A DNA stretch of 12,741 bases, taken from the NCBI GenBank assembly GCA_021779275.1, contig JAJYAX010000007.1:1-12741 (forward strand), read 5' to 3'. Positions 1-6,856 of the stretch are shown one piece after another. The stretch's first letter is position 1. Each line of letters starts with the position of its first letter. A program made the position numbers and the translations under genes. Source of the stretch: Deltaproteobacteria bacterium (lineage in GTDB: Bacteria; Desulfobacterota; Desulfobulbia; Desulfobulbales; Desulfocapsaceae). Below the pieces are notes generated by a model. The model was not told the origin of the DNA. It searched no databases and worked only from the letters and a program-made list of their open reading frames with translations.

Positions 1-157
1 GGGCCAGGGGGAGTGATTCCAGGACTTCCTCGATGAGGGGATTGACCTCGACTGCGAATTTATGGGCGGCAATAGCCAGACCGATACCAAAGAACAAGCC
101 GATGCAGCCGAGCAGTACCAGGCCGCCAATGGCGATTTTTATCAATGCAGGATCCAT
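1..157 (-). CDS. rnfB: RnfB, Rnf complex ferredoxin-type subunit (5' part only)
   Basis: The first 52 codons of a gene that leaves the window at its left edge. The protein starts MDPALIKIAIGGLVLLGC and continues as one hydrophobic helix to about residue 30. It then reads VNPLIEEVLESLPLA, which fits the RnfB lead-in to its four-cysteine Fe-S domain (family pattern EaLPgaNCGgCG). RnfB is the membrane-anchored polyferredoxin that accepts electrons from reduced ferredoxin and passes them into the complex. None of the cluster cysteines lie inside the window. A GAGAG ribosome-binding site precedes the ATG at good spacing. The gene follows rnfA by 27 nt and is last in the visible CDGEAB order. The identification rests on position plus the N-terminal pattern, since most of the protein is unseen. 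Confidence 0.88.
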   Translation of the reverse strand, partial: MDPALIKIAIGGLVLLGCIGLFFGIGLAIAAHKFAVEVNPLIEEVLESLPLA

Positions 158-184
158 TTTCAACTCTCAATCATGTCTGAAATA

Positions 185-1126
185 CTAAAATATCTTTAGG
201 CCGGAAAAACCAAGAAAGGCCATCGCAAATTGCCCGGCCACGATAAAGGCAATGGGCAAACCCTTGAAGGTCGGCGGTATCCTGGCCAGCTGCATCCGTT
301 CACTGACCGAACTCATCAGGTAGAGGGCAAGGAGAAACCCGCCCCCGGCCCCGAGGGCCAGCATAAAAGTTTCATAAAAATTATACTTATTATTCGCCAT
401 CATCAGAGGAACGGCAATGATGACGCAGTTGGCGATAACCAGGACCAGATACACCCCGAAAGAATTAAACAGGATCGGGTTCACCTTCCGCAGGATCGTA
501 TCCACCGCCTGCACGGTGAGCGAAACTAAGCCGATAAAGACCACAATCTCCAGGAAGTTCAGATTATAGGGGATCAGGATAAAGTTAAAAAAGAACCAGC
601 TCATCGTCGCCGAGGCCACAATCACCAAAGTGAAGACCACACCCATTCCCTTGGCAGTGGTTTTCCTCTTGGAGGTCCCGAAGAAAACACAGAGGCCCAG
701 ATATTTGGTAAAGACGAAGTTATTGATTAGGAGGGCGGAAATCAGGATGGAAAAAAGATACCCGAGATAGGATTGGCTGACCGTGGCGGTTGCCTTCTCC
801 ACGCCCCCGAGATTTTTGACCGTGACGATATGGGTATGGGCAGTATTCAGGGGTTCTTTAAAACGGAGAGAGACAGCGGTGCCCGCATAATTCGGGGTGG
901 CGGAGACCAGCTCCAGCCGGATATCCGGATCCTGCTCCTCGAACACCGTGTAATTGTTTATATTGCCCGCCTTGAGCTTATCGACCTCGGCTGCAAACTT
1001 CAGGACGATCTCATTTTTTTCACCAAAGCTCTGCTGGCTGATCAGATCGGCGCCATGCACAAGGCCCGGTAAAAATGAACAAAACAGCGCAACAATTGCG
1101 ATCAGACGAATTCGTGAAAGATTCAT
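185..1126 (-). CDS. rnfA: RnfA with an N-terminal signal peptide and Ig-like periplasmic domain
   Basis: Integral membrane subunit of the Rnf complex; with RnfE it forms the pseudo-symmetric pair that holds an intramembrane [2Fe-2S] cluster. The protein is 313 aa; the family is usually about 190-200 aa. Residues 120-313 are a normal six-helix RnfA, with both expected cluster cysteines: C146 in KYLGLC and C234 in VIANC. The rest is extra. Residues 1-25 look like a cleavable signal peptide (basic start, hydrophobic core, GLVHG end). Residues 27-112 resemble a bacterial SbsA/Big_5-type Ig-like domain, with a VLKFAAEVD strand, NNYTV, VSLRFKEPL and a HIVTVKNL strand. A periplasmic N-terminus agrees with the outward N-terminus reported for RnfA, opposite to RnfE. 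The ATG overlaps the rnfE stop as ATGA, which supports this long start: the extension is part of the coding frame, not an overcalled ORF. The Ig assignment is by pattern only. Confidence 0.93.
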   Translation of the reverse strand: MNLSRIRLIAIVALFCSFLPGLVHGADLISQQSFGEKNEIVLKFAAEVDKLKAGNINNYTVFEEQDPDIRLELVSATPNYAGTAVSLRFKEPLNTAHTHIVTVKNLGGVEKATATVSQSYLGYLFSILISALLINNFVFTKYLGLCVFFGTSKRKTTAKGMGVVFTLVIVASATMSWFFFNFILIPYNLNFLEIVVFIGLVSLTVQAVDTILRKVNPILFNSFGVYLVLVIANCVIIAVPLMMANNKYNFYETFMLALGAGGGFLLALYLMSSVSERMQLARIPPTFKGLPIAFIVAGQFAMAFLGFSGLKIF

Positions 1127-1743
1127 GATGTGAACCCTTTTTTACGTTTATAAAAGACTTCAATATAGTTAAAAAATGCCATCATCAGACCGACCACAAA
1201 AAAACCGGCGCAGGGCAGAATGAAAAAGAGCAGCGGCTTAAAACCAAGGACATCATAGCCGAGGATGGCCCCGGACCCCAGCAGCTCGCGGACCAGGCCG
1301 ATGGTCATCATGCCGATCATAAAGCCGAGCCCCATGCCAAGCCCATCCCAGAAGGACGCTCCGACGGGCTCCTTGCAGGCAAACATCTCCAGGCGCATGG
1401 TGATGATCGCAAAGGCCACGATCAGTTTGACGAAAATCCCCATCTTGGCGTAGGCCTCCGGCAGATAGGCCGCGAGGACCATGTCAATGACCGTAACCCA
1501 GGTGGCAATGGTCAGGGTATAGGTCGGAATCCGGATCCTGGGATGGATGAGATTCTTCACCATCGAGATGGTCACACTGGAACAGACCTGGACGAAAAGA
1601 ACGGCGATCCCCAACATAAACCCGTTCATCACAGTGGTTGAAATCCCAACCGCCGGACACATGGACAGCGCCAGCCTGAAAATCGGGTTTTCCTTCAGGA
1701 TACCGTTGGCAACCAGTTGCATACTCGTTTTATCGTTTGCCAC
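1123..1743 (-). CDS. rnfE: RnfE, Rnf complex membrane subunit lacking one cluster cysteine
   Basis: Integral membrane subunit of 206 aa, the usual length, with six predicted helices; it pairs with RnfA. Family features are NPIFRLALSMCP near the N-terminus (C29), RIRIPTYTLTIATWVTVID, and DGLGMGLGF after the fourth helix. The second cluster cysteine is missing. Where the family reads about LIVVNCIILGRAEAFASK, this protein reads LIVAFAIITMRLEMFACK, so N-C has become F111-A112. A cysteine appears 11 residues later at C123, where the family has serine. I re-read the codons from the bases and the substitution is real in this sequence. The start is GTG with GGGGAG nine bases upstream. It lies 94 nt after rnfG, the largest gap between the membrane subunits, and overlaps rnfA by 4 nt. 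Confidence 0.93.
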   Translation of the reverse strand: MANDKTSMQLVANGILKENPIFRLALSMCPAVGISTTVMNGFMLGIAVLFVQVCSSVTISMVKNLIHPRIRIPTYTLTIATWVTVIDMVLAAYLPEAYAKMGIFVKLIVAFAIITMRLEMFACKEPVGASFWDGLGMGLGFMIGMMTIGLVRELLGSGAILGYDVLGFKPLLFFILPCAGFFVVGLMMAFFNYIEVFYKRKKGFTS

Positions 1744-1837
1744 CTTACTTGTCTCCCCTCATGATGTCTACACTCCCGAGCCTTCCTCTACTCCAGCCGG
1801 CTCTTGTATCCCTCTTATGGCCGGACGGCCGGTTCTC

Positions 1838-2734
1838 TTAAAAAGGGACTACGATTTTCTGATCTTTTATGACCTTATCCAGGATGTTGAGACGATAGGC
1901 AAATTTCTTTACCGTCCCACTGATCCCGTTGGTAACCGAGCGGCTGGAGATCGTCGCCCCGGTCAGGGCGTAGATCGCATGATCCTTGAACTGTTCCCGG
2001 ATCTTCGCGGCCTCCTCTTTCTGCAGCCTGCTCTCCAAGGCCTTCAGATACTCTTCAGGGATGGGTTCCTTGACCACATCCAGGGTCTTCAAGGTCTCAA
2101 AGGACTTGCCGATAAACTGGTTTTTGAAATAGTCCTTCTCGATCTCAGCCCCAAGCCCGGGATCCTCTTCCTGCTCAAGGATGGCCAGTCCGCGCACACT
2201 AAAATCGGGTTTCAAGGCCAGCATGACACTGACAAAGGTCTTGAAGCCGGGGAATTTTCCGGTGACCAGATAGGAGATCCTGTTGCCGTTTTCAGTGACG
2301 ATGATGGTCTTATCGGCATAGGTCAGCTCTGCACCGGGACCAAGGGCAGCCTGAATGGCCTTGTCGCGGCCCTCCTGTTCCACTGCATCCTCGGCCCCCA
2401 CGGCGACCTGCTTCTGATCAATCAAATTTCCATCCAGATCAAGCCTGATAAAAGAAAAAGCCGTGGTCTCACCCTGTCCGGTGGGAACCAGATAGCCGAT
2501 GGATTTTCCGTGGGGATCGGAGACCACATACCGGTACAGCACAGACAATTTCAGGCTCTCCGGTGGATGAGCGTCACCTTTATAGCCCAGCAAGGAGTAG
2601 ATGACCTTTTCTTCATTGACATGTTCGTTGTGTTTCTTGGCCTTACTGGTCAGGACAAAACAGAGGCCGATAACAAAGGCGGCAATCAGACAGGACAGGG
2701 TAAGCCTGACGATAATGGTTATAATATTTCTCAT
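1838..2734 (-). CDS. rnfG: RnfG, covalent-flavin subunit of the Rnf complex
   Basis: Membrane-anchored periplasmic subunit that carries FMN bound covalently to a threonine by ApbE. It has one N-terminal helix (about residues 7-29), then a soluble FMN-binding domain. Hallmarks are EEDPGLGAEI (about 189-198) and the flavinylation site ALTGAT (256-261), which makes T261 the likely FMN attachment point. The consensus for this site is Dxx(S/T)GAT; here the aspartate position is Y255, so the motif reads Y-A-L-T-G-A-T. The protein is 298 aa, longer than the roughly 200 aa of compact RnfG proteins. The extra length lies between the helix and the PGLG motif and in a charged helix at about 225-250. The ATG overlaps the rnfD stop (ATGA) and has a strong GGGAGG six bases upstream. 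Confidence 0.94.
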   Translation of the reverse strand: MRNIITIIVRLTLSCLIAAFVIGLCFVLTSKAKKHNEHVNEEKVIYSLLGYKGDAHPPESLKLSVLYRYVVSDPHGKSIGYLVPTGQGETTAFSFIRLDLDGNLIDQKQVAVGAEDAVEQEGRDKAIQAALGPGAELTYADKTIIVTENGNRISYLVTGKFPGFKTFVSVMLALKPDFSVRGLAILEQEEDPGLGAEIEKDYFKNQFIGKSFETLKTLDVVKEPIPEEYLKALESRLQKEEAAKIREQFKDHAIYALTGATISSRSVTNGISGTVKKFAYRLNILDKVIKDQKIVVPF

Positions 2735-3798
2735 TTGTCGCCTCCCAGGGGAGGAGCAAAACGTTTAGGCTTAAACCAGCCGTCAAAGACCGGGCTGAGT
2801 GGATTCATGAGCAGGATCGCGTAACATATCCCTTCCGGATACCCTCCCTTCAACCTGATCAGAACGGTAAGGGCGCCTATCCCTATCCCGTAGACAATCT
2901 GGGATTTTTTATTGGTCGGGCAGGTCACATAGTCGTTGGCCATAAAAAAGGCCCCCAGCAGCGCTCCGCCGGACAGGACGGCAAGCAGCGGATCCCCGGT
3001 AAAATAGCCCTTGCCGCCGACAATCCAGGTCAGCAGGGCCATGGTGCCGAGGATGGAGACCGGAATATGCCAGGTCGTATACCCCCGGTAGATCAAAAAA
3101 AGACCGCCCAGGAGGATCAGCAGGGCGGAGGTCTCACCGATGCATCCCGGCCGCCAGCCGAGAAAGAAATTGAGATACATGCTGGAACCGGAGCCGAAGG
3201 CCTGGGTGAAGGCCGCCATCCCGTGTTCCTTCATGACCGCCAGCGGAGTTGCAGTGGACACGGCATCAACAGAGGCGCCGAGATACCTCATGATCGCCCC
3301 ATCCTGCAGAGGCGGCAGCCAGGCCGAGGTCATGGCCACAGGGAAGGTGGCCACGAGGAAGGCGCGGCCGAGCAGGGCCGGGTTGAAGAAATTATAGCCG
3401 ATCCCGCCCAGGATATGTTTGCCGATATAAATGGCCATGACAGCCGCCAGAATGGGCAAAAGCGGCGAGACTCCGGGCGGAATGACAAAGGCCAGAAGCA
3501 TGCCGGTGATGACCGCGCTGCCATCCTTGATCGTTATCTCTCGGCCCAGCATCTTCTGGCTTGCGGCCTCGACCGCCACGCAACTTATCACGGAGACGGC
3601 GGTAATAAGAAGCGTTTGAATCCCAAAGACAAAGACTGACATGATCAGCGGCGGCACAAGACAGGCCACCACCGTCCACATGATTTTTGCAACCGACTCA
3701 CCGCTCTTCAGGTGGGGTGAAACAGATACTTTCCACAGGCCCACCGGCGCAGAGGGAGGGTTGACTGGCGCTTGCTGTTCGATGACGATTCTCCTCAA
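2731..3798 (-). CDS. rnfD: RnfD, flavin-bearing membrane subunit of the Rnf complex
   Basis: Integral membrane subunit with covalently bound FMN, homologous to NqrB. It is 355 aa, normal for the family. Recognisable parts are WKVSVSPHLKSGESV at 22-36, GYNFFNPALLGRAFL at 134-148, the flavinylation motif DAVSTAT at 178-184 (T184 the likely FMN residue), GETSALLILLGG at 221-232 and NDYVTCPT near the C-terminus. The start is unusual. The frame has no ATG near its beginning; the first usable codon is TTG at 3798, with only a weak AAGG three bases before it. A good AGGAG lies just inside the frame (3791-3795), seven bases before an ATC codon. An in-frame TGA upstream limits the choice. Family alignment needs the protein from about residue 20, so the true start is TTG or shortly after it. 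Confidence 0.93.
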   Translation of the reverse strand: MRRIVIEQQAPVNPPSAPVGLWKVSVSPHLKSGESVAKIMWTVVACLVPPLIMSVFVFGIQTLLITAVSVISCVAVEAASQKMLGREITIKDGSAVITGMLLAFVIPPGVSPLLPILAAVMAIYIGKHILGGIGYNFFNPALLGRAFLVATFPVAMTSAWLPPLQDGAIMRYLGASVDAVSTATPLAVMKEHGMAAFTQAFGSGSSMYLNFFLGWRPGCIGETSALLILLGGLFLIYRGYTTWHIPVSILGTMALLTWIVGGKGYFTGDPLLAVLSGGALLGAFFMANDYVTCPTNKKSQIVYGIGIGALTVLIRLKGGYPEGICYAILLMNPLSPVFDGWFKPKRFAPPLGGDK

Positions 3799-3803
3799 AA
3801 ACC

Positions 3804-3848
3804 TTATTCACGAATACTGCCGTCCCTTAAAGGCAACAGAGAAATCAT
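3804..3848 (-). CDS. Possible 14-codon leader ORF between rnfC and rnfD
   Basis: A short frame, MISLLPLRDGSIRE, starts at an ATG that has a near-perfect GGAGG eight bases upstream (3857-3861). It stops at TAA five bases before the TTG start of rnfD. Its ribosome-binding site is much better than that of rnfD, so it could deliver ribosomes to the weak rnfD start by translational coupling. The first five residues, MISLL, are the same as the first five of RnfC (MISLLTFPQGG), though the codons differ. That could be a decayed duplicate of the rnfC start or chance. Without conservation data I treat this as a candidate only. Confidence 0.35.
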   Translation of the reverse strand: MISLLPLRDGSIRE

Positions 3849-3879
3849 TTTTTCATCCTCCGTGGTCCGGCTCTTCCTT

Positions 3880-5202
3880 TTATTTTCTCTTGGCCTTCAT
3901 CTTTGCCAGACGGATAAACTGGACCAGTGGCCGTTTTGCCGGACAGACATAGGCGCAGGAGCCGCATTCAAAACACTCGAAGACCCCGAGAGGCTCTGTG
4001 TCTTCAGCCCGGTTCGCCTCAACATAGATGCCGATTTCCTTGGGCTCCAGTCCCATGGGACAGGCCTCCAGACACCAGCCGCAGCGGATGCACTGCGAAT
4101 GCGGGTTCGTATCTATCTCACCTGCGGTCAGAAAAAGCACCGCGGAGGTGGTCTTGGTCACCGGGACATCAAGATTCGAGATCGCAAATCCCATCATCGG
4201 TCCGCCCATCACCACCTTGGTGAGCCCCGGTGCGGTTCCTCCCAGATAGGTTACTATATCGCTGACCTTGGTGCCGATTTTCACCAGCAGGTTGGCAGGC
4301 CTTTTGATCCCCAGGCCTGAGATGGTCACCACCTTCTCGCACAGCGGCTTGCCCAAGGCCACGGCGTCATAGACGGCGCGGGCCGTGGAAACGTTCTGCA
4401 CCACCACGCCGACTGCGGAGGGCAGGGCGAAGGCAGGCACCTTCCTGTCCGTGACTGCTTGGATGAGCTGCTTCTCGGACCCTTGCGGATACTTCACCTT
4501 CAGCGCACAGACGGAGACCAGATATCTGGAGGTCGAGCCCTCCTTGGCCGCCCCGGCCATGGCTGCAATCGCATCCGGTTTATTGTTCTCAATACCGATG
4601 ATGCATTTCTGAATACCAAGGATCTTCAGGATAATCTTCGCCCCTTCGACAACCTCGGCTGCATGCTCCACCATCTGGCGGTGATCGGCGGTGATATAGG
4701 GCTCGCATTCGGCGCCATTGAGGATGAGGGTGTTTACCGGGGTATCGGCAGGGGGATTCAATTTAACGTGGGTCGGGAATCCGGCCCCGCCAATACCGAT
4801 GATACCTGCTTCATGGACCATTGACAGCAGTTCCTTGGCCTCCCGCGACTCCCAGTCATTCTTCCCGTAGACGGCGGGAGCCGCCGCATGATCAACGGTG
4901 ATGGTGATCGAGGGGGCGCTTGTCCGCAGGGGATGACCGGACATGCCGATATCCTTGACCTTGCCGGCAGCGGGAGAATGGAGCGGGACTCCCAGGCCTT
5001 TTTTCACCTCACCGATAATGTCTCCTTCTCTGACCTCGGCGCGTTTGGCCAGGGTGGGCGTACAGGGAGCGCCGATATGCTGGCCCAGAATAATCTCCAG
5101 TTCATCGGGCGCCGGCATGGGCTCGATGGGCAGTTTTTCCGTCAGTTGTTTCGATTCAGGCGGATGAACACCGCCTTGAGGAAATGTCAGTAATGATATC
5201 AT
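3880..5202 (-). CDS. rnfC: RnfC, NADH/FMN-binding peripheral subunit of the Rnf complex
   Basis: Peripheral cytoplasmic subunit where NAD+ is reduced or NADH oxidised, related to the 51-kDa subunit of complex I. The protein is 440 aa, usual for compact RnfC. It contains the glycine-rich GIGGAGFPTHVK (136-147) and NGAECEPYIT (162-171) typical of the nucleotide/FMN domain. Two [4Fe-4S] motifs sit at the C-terminus: C371, C374, C377, C381 (CIRCGWCLEACP) and C410, C413, C416, C420 (CFECGSCAYVCP). The basic tail KMKAKRK ends the protein without the long alanine-rich extension found in enterobacterial RsxC. The ATG has an AAGGA site about five bases upstream. It is the first rnf gene and lies 90 nt after the dihydroorotate-dehydrogenase-like gene. 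Confidence 0.95.
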   Translation of the reverse strand: MISLLTFPQGGVHPPESKQLTEKLPIEPMPAPDELEIILGQHIGAPCTPTLAKRAEVREGDIIGEVKKGLGVPLHSPAAGKVKDIGMSGHPLRTSAPSITITVDHAAAPAVYGKNDWESREAKELLSMVHEAGIIGIGGAGFPTHVKLNPPADTPVNTLILNGAECEPYITADHRQMVEHAAEVVEGAKIILKILGIQKCIIGIENNKPDAIAAMAGAAKEGSTSRYLVSVCALKVKYPQGSEKQLIQAVTDRKVPAFALPSAVGVVVQNVSTARAVYDAVALGKPLCEKVVTISGLGIKRPANLLVKIGTKVSDIVTYLGGTAPGLTKVVMGGPMMGFAISNLDVPVTKTTSAVLFLTAGEIDTNPHSQCIRCGWCLEACPMGLEPKEIGIYVEANRAEDTEPLGVFECFECGSCAYVCPAKRPLVQFIRLAKMKAKRK

Positions 5203-5292
5203 AGCATCCTTTTTTCAAACTCCCTCTTATCGCACCACCGAGGCGGGGCGACACGAAAAAGTCCATCGCAGTTCGCCTGCGCCTGGTCCGGT

Positions 5293-6276
5293 TTACGAAA
5301 TCCCACCGAAATATTTCATGAATTGAACCCGCTGCAACGCCGCCGAATCTTCTGTAATGGCGGCGCTCATTTTTCCACGGAAATCGCTGATCCGGTCATA
5401 GGACCTGGACTCCATCCAATCGCTTAGCCCCCTGACCAGCTCATTGATATGGGCGGGACCGTTTTTGTAGAGTGTGGACACAACCTGGACGGCAGCGGCC
5501 CCGGCCAGCAGCTGTTTAATGAGACCGGCGCTGTCATGGACCCCCGTGGAGGCGGCAAAATCACGATCCACGTTTCCGGCAAGCAGGGCGATCCAGCGAA
5601 GCGGCAAAAACATCTCCTCCGGGGTACTGAAGATGCCGGCCGGCCGAACAGTCAGATTGCCGAGATCGAAATCCGGCCGGAAATATCTGTTGAACAGAAC
5701 AAACCCCGCAACCTTCCCGGTCCAGCTCAGCCGGGAAATAAGATTGGCCAGGGCGGAAGAGTAGATGCTCATCTTCAACGAAACCGGGATCGAGACAACG
5801 GAGGCGACCTGCTCAATGACATCAAAGTAGATCTTTTCGTAGTCTGTGCATTTCTTGCGGGGATCGCTGGGCAAAAGAGAGATGTTGATCTCGAGGGCGT
5901 CGGCCCCCGCATTTTCCACCGACCGGGTAAAGGCCACCCATTCCTTCCCGGAGACACAGTTGATCGACGCAATGACCGGTATCTGGACCGCCTTCTTGGC
6001 GGCAGCAATCAGACTCAGATAGGCGGAGACCGAATTCTCTCTGGTATATTCCCGTATATAATCAAAGGCATCGGGATAATCGGCCGTATAGTCTGCAATG
6101 TTCTGTGACAATTCAGCCAGGATCTGTTCCTCAAAGAGCGATTTCAGAACCACCGCACCGGCATTATTATCAGCCAGTTCCTTAATCTTGTCAGCCGAAT
6201 CGGTCAAGCCGCTGCTTCCCACGATAACAGGATTTTTCAGCTGCAGGCCGAGGTATTCCGTGGAGAGATCTTTCAT
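5293..6276 (-). CDS. Dihydroorotate dehydrogenase-like flavoprotein, catalytic cysteine absent
   Basis: A TIM-barrel FMN protein of the class 1 dihydroorotate dehydrogenase superfamily (327 aa). Family patterns are YLGLQLKNPVIVGSSGLT at 8-25, IPVIASINC at 99-107, GADALEINIS at 124-133, IPVSLKMS at 163-170 and a late GAAAVQVVSTLY that would form the phosphate end of the FMN site. In true class 1 enzymes the segment after the sixth strand reads NISCPN, and its cysteine is the catalytic base; here it reads NISLLP, with L134 in that place. It is therefore unlikely to be the biosynthetic PyrD and fits the family annotated as dihydroorotate dehydrogenase-like, whose substrate is unknown. It is first in the rnf transcription unit, so a role in flavin redox chemistry linked to Rnf is possible (inference). 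The ATG has no clear ribosome-binding site, but the N-terminus fits the family. Confidence 0.85.
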   Translation of the reverse strand: MKDLSTEYLGLQLKNPVIVGSSGLTDSADKIKELADNNAGAVVLKSLFEEQILAELSQNIADYTADYPDAFDYIREYTRENSVSAYLSLIAAAKKAVQIPVIASINCVSGKEWVAFTRSVENAGADALEINISLLPSDPRKKCTDYEKIYFDVIEQVASVVSIPVSLKMSIYSSALANLISRLSWTGKVAGFVLFNRYFRPDFDLGNLTVRPAGIFSTPEEMFLPLRWIALLAGNVDRDFAASTGVHDSAGLIKQLLAGAAAVQVVSTLYKNGPAHINELVRGLSDWMESRSYDRISDFRGKMSAAITEDSAALQRVQFMKYFGGIS

Positions 6277-6352
6277 ATCTAAGATGTACCGTCTGGTAAT
6301 GAGTCTTTGTGTTTCCTGTACACCTGCACAACTTAAACAAAGAGTGCCAAAT

Positions 6353-6367
6353 GTGCATACAGTGCAT
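6353..6367. repeat. Tandem GTGCAT pair in the rnf-unit leader
   Basis: Two exact GTGCAT copies (6353-6358 and 6362-6367) separated by ACA, a period of nine bases, about 80-90 bases upstream of the flavoprotein start. A direct repeat with this period could be a binding site for a tandem-binding regulator. At six bases each it may also be chance. Confidence 0.25.
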
Positions 6368-6629
6368 CGATTACACCTGATTCATTTCAATTGTAACGCC
6401 TATCACCTAGCAAATCCGCCTTATAAAAGCAAGTATGAATTCGTATTTCCTCAAATATCAAGCCTATAACATATTACTATAACTATACATTCAAAATATT
6501 GATGAAAACAGAAACATTTTACTTATATTTTGCCCTCTCCTCTGCACTCCGGTGTTTTATATGTGCAAAATGTTCATGCAGGAAAATGAATTAAACATAC
6601 CATCCCATTTCCGCCGAGGACCTCCCCCC

Positions 6630-6658
6630 ATCCTAGCACCCTGATTATTCGATGTCAA
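6630..6658 (-). promoter_or_regulatory. Predicted sigma70-type promoter of the flavoprotein-rnf unit
   Basis: On the minus strand, a perfect -35 TTGACA (6653-6658) is followed after exactly 17 bases by TAGGAT (6630-6635), which keeps the most conserved -10 positions. TGC lies directly before it, an extended -10. Transcription would start near 6623, in a run of G. It is the best promoter match I found upstream of the 5293-6276 gene. No start site has been measured. Confidence 0.55.
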
Positions 6659-6787
6659 AATGATCTCTCTAAAATTATATAAAGTACGCCCGCCGCCGGG
6701 TCCGGCGATGATTATAAAGAGATCCTTGGCAAACAGAGAGTGGTAAGAAAGATGATCACCTTTTAACGCCTTTCATTTCCTCTGCAC

Positions 6788-6819
6788 AAAAAAAGGAGGG
6801 CGTTTCCGCCCCCCTTTTT
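6788..6819 (-). terminator. Rho-independent terminator of the small secreted-protein gene
   Basis: A hairpin with GGGCG/CGCCC stem, a TTTC loop and two further G-C pairs across one mismatch. On the minus strand it ends in a run of seven T, 38 bases after the stop of the gene at 6857. The plus-strand side also ends in five T, so it may work in both directions and insulate the rnf unit from its neighbour. Confidence 0.8.
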
Positions 6820-6856
6820 GCATCTTCCGATGCGTTCCCCGATCAGATAGTGTTTT

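Larger units (their letters stand above)
6277..6787. other. AT-rich intergenic region and probable operon leader
   Basis: About 510 bases without a credible gene. It holds a good minus-strand promoter (6630-6658) for the flavoprotein-rnf unit. It also holds a tandem GTGCAT pair (6353-6367), two copies of TACACCTG 53 bases apart (6319-6326 and 6372-6379), and a small GC hairpin at 6691-6707 with no T-run. Transcription from the promoter would leave a leader of about 345 nt before the ATG at 6276. I do not recognise any known riboswitch class in it. Confidence 0.6.

Noticed and set aside
1744-1837. Thirty open codons in frame after the rnfG TAA, suggesting readthrough or a lost C-terminus
   Set aside because: Composition is arginine/glycine rich and unlike RnfG; the RnfG domain is already complete and the stretch ends at the rnfE ribosome-binding site.
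1547-2824. A 425-codon plus-strand open frame opposite rnfG and parts of rnfE and rnfD
   Set aside because: It is antisense to two clearly recognised rnf genes, its translation resembles no family and has no ribosome-binding site; high G+C third positions on the real strand leave such frames open.
5203-5292. CGCAG/CTGCG hairpin near 5270 followed by five T, considered as a terminator between the flavoprotein and rnfC
   Set aside because: The stem is only five pairs and the T-run begins several bases after it, so it is too weak to call; the genes are more likely co-transcribed.
6335-6352. A TGGCAC sequence upstream of the flavoprotein, resembling a sigma54 -24 element
   Set aside because: The matching GC of the -12 element is not at the required ten-base spacing, so it is not a credible sigma54 promoter.
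6676-6819. Possible plus-strand small RNA from TATAAA at 6678 to the T-run after the 6788-6819 hairpin
   Set aside because: No -35 element is found at a usable distance, and the hairpin is well explained as the terminator of the minus-strand gene.
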